Shown here: one piece after another, positions 20,326 to 31,489 of the stretch
How positions within the stretch are numbered: position 1 is the stretch's first letter
How the letters are laid out: each line of letters begins with the position of its first letter
Notes under the pieces: model-generated
Seen by the model: the letters and a program-made list of their open reading frames with translations, nothing else
What the model was told of the DNA's origin: nothing
Databases searched by the model: none
From: Macrothele yani
Lineage: Eukaryota > Arthropoda > Arachnida > Araneae > Macrothelidae
NCBI GenBank assembly: GCA_039090855.1
Contig: CM076995.1
Location: 116,188,770-116,252,769, forward strand
Reading direction: 5' to 3'
DNA length: 64,000 bases
Program-made: the position numbers and the translations under genes

Positions 20326-22527
20326 AAAGTATTAATGATGAGTATGTATTTTAACCAAGAATGCCACACTTAGTACACCAAAGGTATTTCAGTGTAAATA
20401 GTGAGAGAAAAGAAGTTTTCTAACAAAAAATCGTAATTTACGCCAAGCATTTTGCATCATAAAAACTTGGAACTGCATGCATCATATTCCACATGACTAG
20501 CTTCATTATCTGGTGCGAAAAAGAATCTTTCAAATCTAACTTATGTATGCATCATGTCTACAGATTGACGGACGGGCAAAAATACTGTAAACACGTATTC
20601 TGACCTAATTTAATTTCAGTCCGCATCCATCCAAATGTGAGCTGTCATTTTGAAAGATCGTCATATGTGTCTGAGGGCGAAAATTTCGCATTGAATGTAA
20701 CAAAGAAATAGGATAAATTACCGTTCTTGAAAATTGGCATCGCAGTATCAAAATTCCAGTGTCTAGCGTATTTAACGTTTTCGTCGCTGTAACGAAGCCG
20801 ATAGCATCAGTTACGTGCTTACTATCAAAAGGAAACATTTTTCAAAATTCTACGGAATTTCTGCGGAACGCGTTCGAGTTTAAATTCTGAGCTGTGAACA
20901 CCCATTTTCTTTATTCCAGATTTCTTGGTACCCGAAATTTCCATTGTGGCATTCGCGTAGGTGTTTTTCCAATAAAGCCACTTACTTGGGCAGCTTCAGT
21001 TTTAATTGAAAACTGAGTAATTACGTTTTCTGTGTGCAATTGAAATGTAACTGTACACCAGGAAACGTCTTTTGTGCCCATTGATGACTGCCGGGTTTGT
21101 AACAGATGATTGTGTACCACCCAGACTGTCGTTATCTGCATCGTTATAGTTCTGGTACCCAAGGCAGCAGAGTTGGCGACACGAGAGAATCCTAGAAAGC
21201 CTCCGTGTCAGCCATGCTGCCCGAATATCGATCTGAGCATGCTCGGTGGATGCGAGTTTCCCCGGTGATAGCCCAAGGCCGAAGTGTTAGTCACCCTCGT
21301 CCTCCCAGTGTATCGATGGAGTGGGTTCTCTCTTGTTCTTTTTTATTTTTTTTTTTTTTTAGTTGCTTCTCCTTTCCCATCTCTTTTTCCATCACTCTTT
21401 TATTTTACTGGACCCATCGCTGACATCAAAAATTAATTTTATCGCATTTTTCATGACATGAAGAAATAGCTGACCCTGTTTTAAGAGAATGTGAAATTGT
21501 TGCTGTCCTTTGTAGAAAATACATCGTGCCCTTTATGTTTCGATTTCTTGTTCTATGTTTCACTGCAAGTTTAGTTCAATTATTTAGAGTTGAAAATGCA
21601 TTTTATGGTTTGCGTCCTACATTGCAAGAAGTACTATGCATAGCTGTTTCTCAAAAATTGCTGAAATGTTTCTACTTTCACAGTACATTTCGTTACATTC
21701 GCTTCTGCCTTTTGTTAAAGCAGTAGTGCCATTGAAAAAATAAGCACAGAAGTTCAAAATGTGTTCTCTAGAAATATTTTGTAAAGAAAACGCCTTATTT
21801 CAGTCAGAAATCTTGTAAAACAAGACGTTTTGGAGTTAAAACGTTTTTTTTTGTTTTTTTTTTTTGAATTGTTTACCTGTAAAACTTCTAATACCTATTT
21901 GCAATATTTTCAGAACTTCATTTATGCCCAAGACACCATGTGATACATTAGAAAATATTTCTAAAGCTTAGTCGTCCACCCGATCCTGGGAGGTTTAGAA
22001 AATGGAATTCAGGACCAGACAAACGAAAAATGTTTAACACAGAATGCAGAAATACACTGATTAGTAATTTTTTTCATCCTAGCTCAATGATCCCTGCGCT
22101 GCAAGGAAGAATAGCTATCGAAAATTAGGTCACGGGTTATTGTAGCGAACGAAGAGGACCGGAACAAATACAAGTATAGCCAGACATGTCGTATCTTTAG
22201 TTTTCTGCCCACAACACTAATAGGCAGGTCTAGAAAACAAACTGTCCCATGATCACTGACTCCGAGAAAGGAAGGACACACAGACAAACGCGCCCGCTCG
22301 CGGCGTACATGTATTCAACGAAATAACAAATTTCCTATTATTGAAATATTGAAGATAACTTCACCTTCGCTAAAGTCCCTGAAATACAATACATGGAGGT
22401 TTTTAACTACGGGAGAAATGCATATCTTAGTGGCAATACGTGTAAGATATTAATTTACGCATTAGACAAAATTTAGAGGAAGCGTTCGATTATGTAAAAT
22501 TTTTTGCCTTCAGAACTTTGATTGCGC
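20326..22527. other. Unassigned sequence (2.2 kb)
   Basis: No gene recognised. A T-rich stretch lies at 21338-21360 and another at 21845-21866. Short open frames here have no recognisable similarity. Confidence 0.55.
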
Positions 22528-22528
22528 G

Positions 22529-22660
22529 AATTAGTTGTTACTACTGGTTGATGAACATTTTAATTAGTTGCTATTGGTTGGTGTTCATTTGAATAACTTG
22601 CTATTGGCGGGTGAGCATTCGAATTAATTGCTATTGGTTGGTGAATATTAGAATAATTTT
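22529..22660. repeat. 30-bp minisatellite with ATTGG core
   Basis: Four adjacent units, starting about 22529, 22562, 22592 and 22622, read aattagttgctattggttgg followed by tgaacattcg, with substitutions. The last three are exactly 30 bp apart. Two further units lie at 22998-23026 and 23027-23055. Two of the four units keep attgg, the reverse complement of a CCAAT box. Confidence 0.85.
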
Positions 22661-22997
22661 GTTGTTCAAGTTATTACTCCAACTCTAGCTGAAAAAACAA
22701 AAAGAAATTCCGCTTTCACCAAACTTTTTGGCAATGGAACAAGGGAAAAAATGTTGCACTAAATAAGAGGAGAAAAAATTAAGGGAGAGAATTTCTTTGA
22801 CTTTTTCTTGACTCCAAGCACTTAAAGTCTACCCTAGGGAGGGAAGTTCAGAAAAACAAAAATCATTCAAGAGAGAATCGTCACCCTTCCCTGAAATGAT
22901 CTGAATTTTTTTGCAAATTTCTCGTGAAAGTGCGTGGATATGTTGTCGGGAAATTTAGAGACAGTGATCAGGTGTCACCAAATTTCAGCAACATATC
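22661..22997. other. Spacer between minisatellite blocks
   Basis: Purine-rich sequence near 22680-22800; nothing recognised. Confidence 0.45.
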
Positions 22998-23055
22998 AAC
23001 TTGCTATTGACTGGTGAACATTCGGATTATAGTTATTGGTTGGTAAACATTTGGA
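22998..23055. repeat. Second minisatellite block, two units
   Basis: aacttgctattgactggtga and attatagttattggttggta begin two units of the 22.5-kb repeat, separated from it by about 350 bp of other sequence. Confidence 0.75.
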
Positions 23056-23224
23056 TGGAAAATTCGATTGCGACACGTAACTGAATAATATAGCGTTGAT
23101 GAATCAGACTTGTTCAAATAATACTTCAAGATGCTGTGCACAAATTTTAGGAAGAATTTCTCCCATTAATTTACGTGTACTGGACCTTTAGCTTCTTGCA
23201 TGTATAGGCAAATATGAGAAGAGT

Positions 23225-23482
23225 GGGTAACACTGATCAAAGTTAAGATCCTGAAGTGGCAATGAGTTAGATATATTGCTAGAAGAACTGGCCACTGTTA
23301 GACGACTGAAATACTAGACTGGGTACCGACGGACAGAAAAAGACTTAGCTGACCAAGCTGGAGGTGGATTGATTAAATTCGAGAGCATGCCGGACTAACA
23401 CGGAAGAGAATTGCTCAAGATAGAGAGTTGAAGTTATTTGGGGATACCATCATCCAGCAGTGGATGGAGAGCGGTTGATGTA
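23225..23482 (+). mobile_element. RTE-type LINE, 3' fragment
   Basis: Diverged relative of the LINE at 33.3-34.1 kb. It shares atcctgaagtggcaatg, gaccaagctggaggtggatt (the stretch encoding GRWVDEI), and ccagcagtggatggagagcg before the terminal TGA. The frame is disrupted. It covers about the last 85 codons of the reverse-transcriptase ORF. Confidence 0.75.
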
Positions 23483-24392
23483 CACATCATGCGCATTCAT
23501 AGGTGCACTACATTTCTATGGCTGCATTAATCTTTTTGTGCTGTTGTTCGGTGGGAAATTACTTTGCAGGGAAGGGTGTTGAAAGATCTTTACCTCGAGG
23601 CTTTTTTCTATTTTCTAATATAATACCTAGGTCCAGCAACTAAATCCTTTTGTGGTGCATGCACACGCACTTAGTCAATATGTGAGGTCTAAGATCACAG
23701 CCTATCGTAGTTCTCACCGCACCCACTTTTCCTTTAATTGCGCCACACAACTAAACAGAACAGGCAACTTCATTCTATCTGGGAGAAATCAGATTCAGAC
23801 TGCGAAACAGCTTTCCATGAGAAGTCAACTTTCTTGTCGGCGAATGCCTTTCTTTAGAAATTCCCCTCACGGAATTTTATCGTAGCTCTCGTCGCTCTTT
23901 CGTGCCTTTCTAGGTTTTGGGGAGTGCTTTGGGAATGGCGGACTCTCAGAAGAGTTTTATGTCTCGCACGCATTAGCAAAATGTCCCCTCTTGACATTTC
24001 GTGTGCCGTATTTCAGTGTTGGTAAGTGTGCTTTCACACGTAAATCTCAGTTCAGTTTCTGGATCTCTTCGATTGTTAACAATTCAAGTCGGACTCACTA
24101 CCCAATAGATCAAAGATATATATATATTTTTTTCTTTTAATCCTAGGTGCTTAACTCGAATGGCAGACAAAATTGTGTACAAAAGATTTGAGCGCTCAAA
24201 ATAAATATCCATTGTCGCTGTAACATAACATTCACACCTTTACTGTGGTTTGATACCAAGCTGCCCGCTGTGGAAGTGAAGAAATATTGTAATTTTGAGG
24301 TATTGTGGAAACCGCTGAAGCGACCTTCTGTTGATCACGATAGACAGATCATCCCTATGAAAAAAGTAATGATGAGCTTACGAAATTGATCA
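23483..24392. other. Unassigned sequence
   Basis: No gene recognised. A short (TA)n run lies at 24118-24127. Confidence 0.5.
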
Positions 24393-24400
24393 TTTAGAAC

Positions 24401-24665
24401 CAGGGGGTATAAAGAATTTTTTTCGGAGGAGAGGGGGAGTGGGGGAAAATGGAAGTTTTGGGAATCCATCAAAACAAAATCAAAGTTACTTAAAAATAGT
24501 CGAAAAAGTTAAAGCAATTTTTTCTAATGTAAGTTAATACATTTTTATTAAATTAAAGCAGTTTTTTTTCTAATGTAAGTCGCATTTTAACCAAAAACAG
24601 AAAAAAATTAAACACTTTCGGGGTGCAAAGCTCCTTGGGGGGACCCCTCTCTGAATACACCCCTG
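24401..24665. mobile_element. hAT-like MITE, 265 bp
   Basis: It begins cagggggtataaagaa and ends gaatacacccctg. The flanking octamers tttagaac (24393-24400) and ttcagaac (24666-24673) match at 7 of 8 positions and fit the hAT target pattern NTNNNNAN. A homologous copy lies at 47166-47433; both share ttctaatgtaagtcgcattt and aaacactttcggg. Confidence 0.75.
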
Positions 24666-24695
24666 TTCAGAACTAACGTAATCTTCTAAATTGGC

Positions 24696-24697
<2 letters not shown>

Positions 24698-24740
<43 letters not shown>
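24698..24740. repeat. (TA)n microsatellite
   Basis: About 21 TA units. It lies immediately before cttaagagc, whose inverted copy (gctcttaag followed by (TA)n) is at 26966-27000. Confidence 0.95.
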
Positions 24741-24741
<1 letters not shown>

Positions 24742-24749
24742 TTAAGAGC

Positions 24750-24876
24750 AAATTTAATTTTTCTTTTCTCCTTTTACTCACACAGGTAGATACATAACCT
24801 TTTCTATGTTGTACTAGGTGTGAGTCAAAATTATATATGTATTTTTTTGCTTAGGTATCTTTATAGAATATATATA
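24750..24876 (+). repeat. Third arm of the 25-27 kb inverted repeat
   Basis: cttttctccttttactcaca through ttgcttaggtatctt is a direct copy of part of the right arm (26750-26850) and an inverted copy of part of the left arm (25070-25165). Confidence 0.9.
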
Positions 24877-24884
24877 TATATATA

Positions 24885-25048
24885 GACCCAGAAGAAGACC
24901 ACATGGGAGATGGGTGGATGAAATTCGAAAGTATGCAGGGGTGACATGGAGGAGACTGGCACAAGACAGACTGTTGTGGAGGAAACTTGGGGAGACCTTC
25001 GTCCAGCAGTGGATTGATAATGGTTGACAATGATGATGATGATGATAT
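24885..25048 (+). mobile_element. RTE-type LINE, short 3' end in a (TA)n run
   Basis: It encodes the C-terminus GRWVDEIRKYAGVTWRRLA (with Glu-Ser for Arg-Lys changes) to the stop, then tgatgatgatgatgat. It is nearly identical to the end of the 33.3-kb copy, so it is young. (TA)n lies on both sides, consistent with insertion into a TA array at the centre of an inverted repeat. Confidence 0.92.
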
Positions 25049-25050
25049 AT

Positions 25051-26861
25051 ATTCTATTAAGAAGATTACCTAAGCAAAAAAAATACATATATAATTTTGA
25101 CTCACACCTAGTACAACATAGAAAAGGTTATGTATCTACCTGTGTGAGTAAAAGGAGAAAAGATAAAAAAATAAAATAAAACAATTGAATGTAGAAGGTG
25201 TCGAGAATACTAAGTCTTGGCTTTATCAAGGACCAGCAAAAACTCTGCATTTTCTCACTTCCACAAAGACCTAGTTGGAAAGGGGTTTCTGCAAGGCCAT
25301 AGATGCAAGTAACATTCCCACCTAAAATAGTTTAAAATATATATATATGTCATGTCCTCCGTAGAGTTGCATGACCTAGCACTAGTTAACAATTTCGCTT
25401 GCATCCATTAACCTTCCTGGCCCGACCCATGCTCTTCATCTGTTACTATTAAACAGAGAGAAGAAGATTAAAGAGAACTCAAGCTGTGAGAGTGACATAA
25501 TAATTAGAAATGATTTTCAGCCTTAACGAATTGCCAAGTTCGTTTGAGAGAGAATTTAAACCTGAAAATCAATGCAAAAGAAATCCAAATTTTTACATTG
25601 CAATTAAAAAAGGAAATATTAATTTTTAACAAACAGATTTTTGAAAGAAAACTTGAGTCTAAAACCCCCTACTCTACAACTTATGACAGCACGAAAACGA
25701 GAATATGTTAAAGACATTAATTAACTAAAGAAAACTTTGTGAAAGTTATATACCTTAAACAGTTAGTTGCAATATGTACAAAGTATTTCAGCAGTGCTTT
25801 AAGTGCATAATTAATAAGTTATTAAGAACTTAACTACTTTGAAAATACAGCGCATAGAAAAGGAACAAGCTTAGCCATCTTCTGTTTCTAGGTACCCCAA
25901 AAGACGCGCAAAGTTACAAAGAAAAGAAAGAGTTAAAACCCGCAAAAATGTTAACAGACAAGCCAGTGCCTAAAAGCTGAAAAGCTAAAAAACAACAGAG
26001 AAAAAGTACATGAAGTACAAACATTGAACTTATAAAACCTAGAACCCAAAAACAAGGAAGAGAGCTTACCTCTTGTGTGACAAAACCTTTCTCCTCAGAA
26101 GAGTAGAACATGGCTGACCTCTTCCGCCACTCCCTAGTCGCTGGGGGGCAGTGAGGGTGGGGCTGATGGCCTCCTCATACAGCAAGAAACCAACACGCGG
26201 AGATTTTAACCAGAGAAAAAAATATATAAACTTAAGACTGTGGATCTGTATGATCAGAAAGAGCAGAATTAACTCTCCAGAATGCATGAGAAATATTATA
26301 AAATACACGAGTAGTGTATTTAATAATCTTTGCATGTATTAAATCACCTTAGTGAGCTTCTATAGATTAATCAGAATCTTATTAATTTTAATGTTGGTTT
26401 TACTATTTTTAGTATAGCTATCCTAGTGATGAATAACTAGTTTTCTTTTTTATTTGTTTTTATTTTCTTTTATAAACAGATTTTTAAGCTTTTTTGTGAT
26501 TTTGTTTATATTATTTAATTTTTTGTTTTAATAGGACCGTCATATCCATAGCACTAAGGTTCCTTTAGGTAGTTAATAGGCATCCTCTAGCCAACTTCCT
26601 TACGGCTTTGATTGGTCATTGCAGAAACCCATTTCCAACTAGGTCTTTGTGGAAGTGAGAAAATGCAGAGTTTTTGCTGGTCCTTGATAAAGCCAAGGCT
26701 CAGTATTCTCGACACCTTCTACATTCAATTGTTTTATTTTATTTTTTTATCTTTTCTCCTTTTACTCACACAGGTAGATACATAACCTTTTCTATGTTGT
26801 ACTAGGTGTGAGTCAAAATTATATATGTATTTTTTTTGCTTAGGTATCTTCTTAATAGAAT
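25051..26861. mobile_element. Element with about 244-bp inverted arms
   Basis: The left arm 25051-25294 and right arm 26619-26861 are inverted copies with few differences. The outer ends read attctattaagaagat(t)acc and ggtatcttcttaatagaat. The 1.3-kb interior has no recognisable transposase; the longest frame (26066-26335, minus) is hydrophobic at its start and unlike any family I know. No target duplication is evident. Confidence 0.65.
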
Positions 26862-27005
26862 GTGAATTCTGAATTTTCAAAACTGCTGCGTTGCGCGTTT
26901 TGATCTTCAGGTTATTTTGCAACTTTCGTTTTAAATTCTAAAGTTTTTCCTTAGTCTTCAGTCTTGCTCTTAAGTATATATATATATATATATATATATA
27001 TTCCG

Positions 27006-27212
27006 AATTTTAATTACCACAATGAGCAACGCGGAGGGCTGTAAGAAGTTGCTCTTCCCTAATTTAACGCCCGTGGTGCCAGGGAAACGAGAGAACCAAT
27101 GCCATCAAACAAACACACCATCCATGCCCCATCCGAGACTTTAACCCAGACCCATCTCTGACAAATGATCAGATGCCAGCGCCTCAGAACACTTAGCCAC
27201 CGAGACGGTCTA
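27006..27212 (-). repeat. SINE-A copy next to a (TA)n array
   Basis: Minus-strand copy: head gaccgtctcggtggctaagt, body with tggtgtgtttgtttgatggc, gttccctgg-type block (tttccctggcaccacgggcg), tail tgctcattgtggtaattaaa. It ends against (TA)n at 26977-27000. Confidence 0.8.
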
Positions 27213-27882
27213 AATGTGTATCATTCAGTTTCATTGTACAGCCATGAACTGAAATACCCGCGTTTAGCATTTTTTAAATGGCTTTTATTTATTTTTTAGT
27301 TTTATTCGACTTACTTCGTTGTAAACACAATATAAACGAAGACAAACTCTTAGTGTTTTTTTGTGATTTTTCGGTAACACTGCACTTGTTCTAGTAGTCA
27401 GATCACGGCATTTCTTGTCTCAACGTCAGCCCCGAGGAACCAGCTAACTGTGAAGATTTTGTCGCACGAGATGGCAGACCGAAGATATTTTTTTAAATAT
27501 TTTTTCCTAGATGTAGCACACTACGTGCTATGCTACATTGTACCAAATATGATTTTTCTGTCATTGGTCACTCCAAGAAAACAAAGTGTCATACGATTAT
27601 CGTCACAGAATGTCAGACCAAATGATATTTTTCAGAAAATAAGGATATATATATATACAGGGTCTGACAAATGCCAATAGAAACACCACATGCCGAGTGA
27701 TATTCTCGTGCTACAAAAGCCCCAGATTACGTTGCTATTGCTCTGGCTTATTCAGAAACAGAAAAGAAGCCATGTTTGGTATGTTGTAACAACTAGCGTT
27801 GTCACCTGCTGAAAAGACATGCTGAAAAACCATTAAATTTCTGCTTTTATGTTTTATGTACGTACCGACATATTTGCAATAT
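27213..27882. other. Unassigned sequence
   Basis: No gene recognised. A short TA run lies near 27646. Confidence 0.5.
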
Positions 27883-27981
27883 AATCATCAACCATTCGCA
27901 GTCACCCAAGTTTTTTCTACAATTCTCAGTCTTGAGCGATTTTCTTCCATGTCAGTCCAGCATGCTTTCAAATTCCATCGA

Positions 27982-28185
27982 GCAGCCCTGGTGGCGCATT
28001 GGTCTAAGCATTGGCTTCTGATCATTCGTCCAAGAAGGGGTCCGAATCCCGGTGAGGTATGGATGTTGTGTTTGTCATACCGTACTGGCTGTCTCCCTTT
28101 CCTTGAAGCAGTGGCCCTAAATTAGGGACGGGCGACTGCTTATAGCCCATTGAGTTGCTCACGGTAGTCGTTAAAACAACAACAA
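27982..28185 (+). repeat. SINE-A inserted in LINE, 12-bp duplication
   Basis: Head agccctggtggcgcattggt, box B region shortened (ggggtccgaatcccggtgag, missing a few bases of ggttcgaatcc), tail gagttgctcacggtagtcgt. aaattccatcga (27970-27981) and aaattccttcga (28186-28197) flank it with one mismatch. Confidence 0.9.
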
Positions 28186-28280
28186 AAATTCCTTCGATGT
28201 ATCTCTCACGTGTTGTTCTTCTAGAGCTCTTCCTCTACTTTGTTATGAAGTCTAATACTTCAGTTGTATCCAATGGTGAC

Positions 28281-28702
28281 CAGTGGCCCACCCACGGCGG
28301 GGGTGGGGGTGCAATGCCCCTCCTCCCTGGGCTTACAGAGCAAAAAATTGTTACGTCGAAGTTTGGAACAAAAATCACGATACGCGAGCTACATATACTT
28401 TTTAATCATGTACCGTATAATTATAACATACAATAGTTATAAGTGAGTAGTTTTGTTAAATAAATATAAAGAAATCTAACCAGAAAAAGAATTTCATCTA
28501 CTGCTTCTTCTAACAAATAATTTAACTTTCTTGTACTGTAACATTACTAGTAACTGGATAAGAATAAATGTACAAAAGTCAATCTCTTTAATTGTTATAG
28601 CACCTGACTACTTTTCCCGGTAAATTTAGGGGGTCGCCTCCACCTTGGGAAAATTGTGCCCCCCCCACCCCCACCCCCAGGAAATTTCTGGGTGCGCTAC
28701 TG
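28281..28702. mobile_element. hAT-like MITE inserted in LINE, 422 bp
   Basis: It begins cagtggcccaccca and ends tgggtgcgctactg, with G/C-rich subterminal runs (gggggtgggggtg and its inverse). The flanking octamers atggtgac and atgatcag match at 5 of 8 and both fit NTNNNNAN. LINE coding sequence resumes on either side. Confidence 0.65.
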
Positions 28703-29314
28703 ATGATCAGTTGTAGAAATATGTCCAGCCTATTGCCACTTGAGGGTCTTTATTTTGGTAATGTTATCCACTCATTTTCCTGATGCACGACTTCCTTTTC
28801 CTTTTCTTATAGTTGCACTGAGCATGCATCTTCCCATGATTCTTTGAGTTGTCTGCAGCTTCTGTACAGTATGTCGTGTTTAGTTAACGTACATGTCTCT
28901 GTTTTGTAAATAACTGAAAGGATGCGTTAATTAAATACTTTTTTTCAGACACAATGGCGAATTGCTCTTCAGCATTATACTGCTTTTTCCACATGCACTC
29001 CAGCCAAATTTTATATGACTGTTAATTTCTTCTTCGATGTCTTCCTGGCTTGATATCTCTCACCGGTGGTAGTTATAGACATCAGTTACTTCTAAATTTG
29101 CCTCTACCTCTGAATCTTTCTTGTTTAAAAGCACTGTACATCAGTTTTGTTTTGTGCAAGTATTATCTTTAATCCCACTTCTTCTTTCATATCAGCAAGT
29201 CCCTCGAGTATATTCTGCAACTCTTCGGAGTATACTACATGTTAGAAGAAAAAAAAATATGAGGAAGACTTAGATTTAACCATGCAATACAGCGTAGGTC
29301 AAGCAAGACCTATT

Positions 29315-29524
29315 GACCCATCCTGGTGGTGCAGTGATCTAAGCTCTTGCCTCTGGCTATTCGTCTGAGTGGGCCTCGATTCCAGTTCAGATAAGGCATG
29401 AGTGGTGTACTTGTCTCATGGCACTGGCCCTCTCTCCTCCCTGGAACCAGTGGCCCTAAATCAGGGGGCGGGCGACTGCCTAGAGCTGCTCACGTTGGTC
29501 GTTGAACCCCGAAACATAAAAAGG
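29315..29524 (+). repeat. SINE-A copy with 10-bp duplication
   Basis: Head cccatcctggtggtgcagtg, degraded box B (tcgattccagttcagataag), body ctccctggaaccagtggccc, tail gagctgctcacgttggtcgt. aagacctatt (29305-29314) and aagacatatt (29525-29534) flank it. Confidence 0.88.
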
Positions 29525-29534
29525 AAGACATATT

Positions 29535-30407
29535 TTGTGGTCATGCAGCTTTGCAATTTTTTTTTCTCCTCCTCTTAAAGCGTTAATTGAGGACAGAGAA
29601 AGTGCGAAAGGATCATTTTCAGCTGTGGTATTTTAACTGCGTGAGAAATGTGCGTACAAACTTTATCCATGCCTCCAGTAAATTGTTACTTATATCTTTC
29701 TTTTCATCATTCTAAACTTGATGACATACGAGTAAAATGCGTGCGAGGTTCGTACAAATTATTTTCACTGCTGTAAGAAACGGTGGAAAAAGTTAGATCG
29801 AAATCTGTTAGGGTCATTAAGCTGTCTCAGTGCTGGTTTTCTCCACAGAGCCGGCCAGCATTCAGAGCGAAAAGCACAATTCCGCTAGAAAATCCCTTAA
29901 CCGTGACGTCATTACGCCCCCTGCCGTCTAGCGACGTTAAAAACTTTACTGGAAACTTCTAGAGAACTAATAAAAACGGGAAATCATTAAGAAGTATGGT
30001 ACTCCTTCCTTTTCCAGCACGTTGCGTCGCTGAAAAGTACATCGGGAAAAAGAAAGATGAAATAATAAAAGGTTTCTTGTTGTGTAACGCCGTTCTGCAC
30101 AGGGGTAGCGTTTTTGAAAATGCAGTTTTACTGGAGCTCGTTGTCTTCCTCTTATCAGAAAGTAATTGCATTAGAAGTATTCTATAAAAAAAAAATCTAG
30201 TAATATTTTTTGTCATTATATTGAACTCGGAACATTTTTACTTTGAGGCGATCGTATAATCTAATGGATATGTTTCTTTCTGTACAACACTGAATTAAAA
30301 CCGTTCCCCAAGTATTGTTCAAAATATGTGAAAATTATTCCAATAACTATTATACATCTTGAGTTATTGAAACAAGAAAACAAATGCACCAATACTAATC
30401 ATATATA
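29535..30407. other. Unassigned sequence
   Basis: No gene recognised. Confidence 0.5.
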
Positions 30408-30617
30408 TCCTGAATAAACAGTGGTCTTAAATATCCGTTTTTCAGGCGTAAAAAAAAACTCAGAGAACTACCGACCTTCCGCTCTCCTTATGAAGGCTTT
30501 TTCTGTAGCTTTTTATATCCTAGGAAAAGCCTTCCTCCAAAGGGTGAAAGCTCGGCAGTTCTTGAGCTTTTATTTTACACCTAAAAACGGATAATTAAGG
30601 CCTCTATTTATTCAGTG
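30408..30617. mobile_element. Palindromic MITE, about 210 bp
   Basis: The arms 30409-30506 and 30520-30616 are imperfect inverted copies: ctgaataaacag against ctatttattcag at the ends, and tatccgtttttcagg against acctaaaaacggata inside. TA-rich flanks suggest a Tc1/mariner-type MITE, without proof. Confidence 0.65.
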
Positions 30618-31489
30618 TATATGTGATGGTCTTTCATTATTATTTGTGTCTATTTCGTGTGTGCACTTGTCGTTGACTGCTGTGATGTCAAGTTTACCAA
30701 AATACACCACTGGTGTCCAAAATTGAAGTCTGAAGGCATGCGCAAGGATAAAAAAGAAAACATGTAGCAGCAGGTAAAGACGTTTCTCATGTAAAGATAC
30801 ACGAGTGTAATAAACATTTCATAACGGAGAAATATGTACACATTTTGTGTATACTAGGGTATATCCGCAAATGTCACCACGGTGAGATGTAAAAATGTAA
30901 TTTTAAAATGTTTTAATAAGGAATGCAAATCACCTCTTACGGACAGACAGCTCTCACAATGACGATACGTACTCGTCACTATACTTCGAGTCAACCTAAA
31001 AGTGTGCCACTATGTAAGGTACGGAACAGCTATCACCGCTACGAAAAAGAATCCCTAACGTTTAGAGCCCAAAGCAACCGAATTATTGCTCAGAATTCAT
31101 TTTTTTGTGCTCAGCAGTTTATCGGACAAAACTGCTATGTAAAACAAATTTCCCAAAAGTCAGTGCGTTTCTAGGAATATATTTTATATGAGAAGTTACT
31201 CAATCAAGAGCCTCGCACTTTCGGCTGCTACTGTCGAGCTGGGAAATAACTTGAAGATGGGGGACGGGATGGAAGACCTTTCTCAACACAGAGACAATCA
31301 ACTTGCAGTCGAGGAAACTCGTGGGTAAAGTTACTTAAACGGGCAATAGGGAAAGAAGTTCGAACCCCACCATACCCCCATTCACAATCCCCACTGCTTG
31401 TGTGACGTGGGGGTCAGTGCGAGAGTAATTGTTTGACAGAAAGGAAACAAAAGAAGTGCACTGTAACGCGGATCGCTACCTTTCTTAGG
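30618..31489. other. Unassigned sequence
   Basis: No gene recognised. Confidence 0.5.

Larger units (their letters stand above)
27883..29250 (-). mobile_element. RTE-type LINE fragment split by SINE and MITE
   Basis: On the minus strand the reverse-transcriptase C-terminal ORF can be followed in three blocks: 28703-29250 (TPEELQNILEGLAD, EEVGLK, and later CAGH-like sequence), 28186-28280 (TEVLDFITK-like, then RRTTRERYIEG), and 27883-27981 (AGLTWKKIAQD-like, then the end). Each aligns in order with the 33.3-kb copy. The frame is broken by shifts and stops. The gaps are exactly a SINE-A and a hAT-like MITE. Confidence 0.8.

Noticed and set aside
21200..21430. Plus-strand open frame with hydrophobic C-terminus
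   Set aside because: The hydrophobic end is a T-rich tract translated as Phe/Leu; no support for a gene.
26066..26335. 89-residue minus-strand frame with a hydrophobic start, possible small membrane protein
   Set aside because: AT-rich composition alone gives such frames; it lies inside a repeat with no similarity I recognise.
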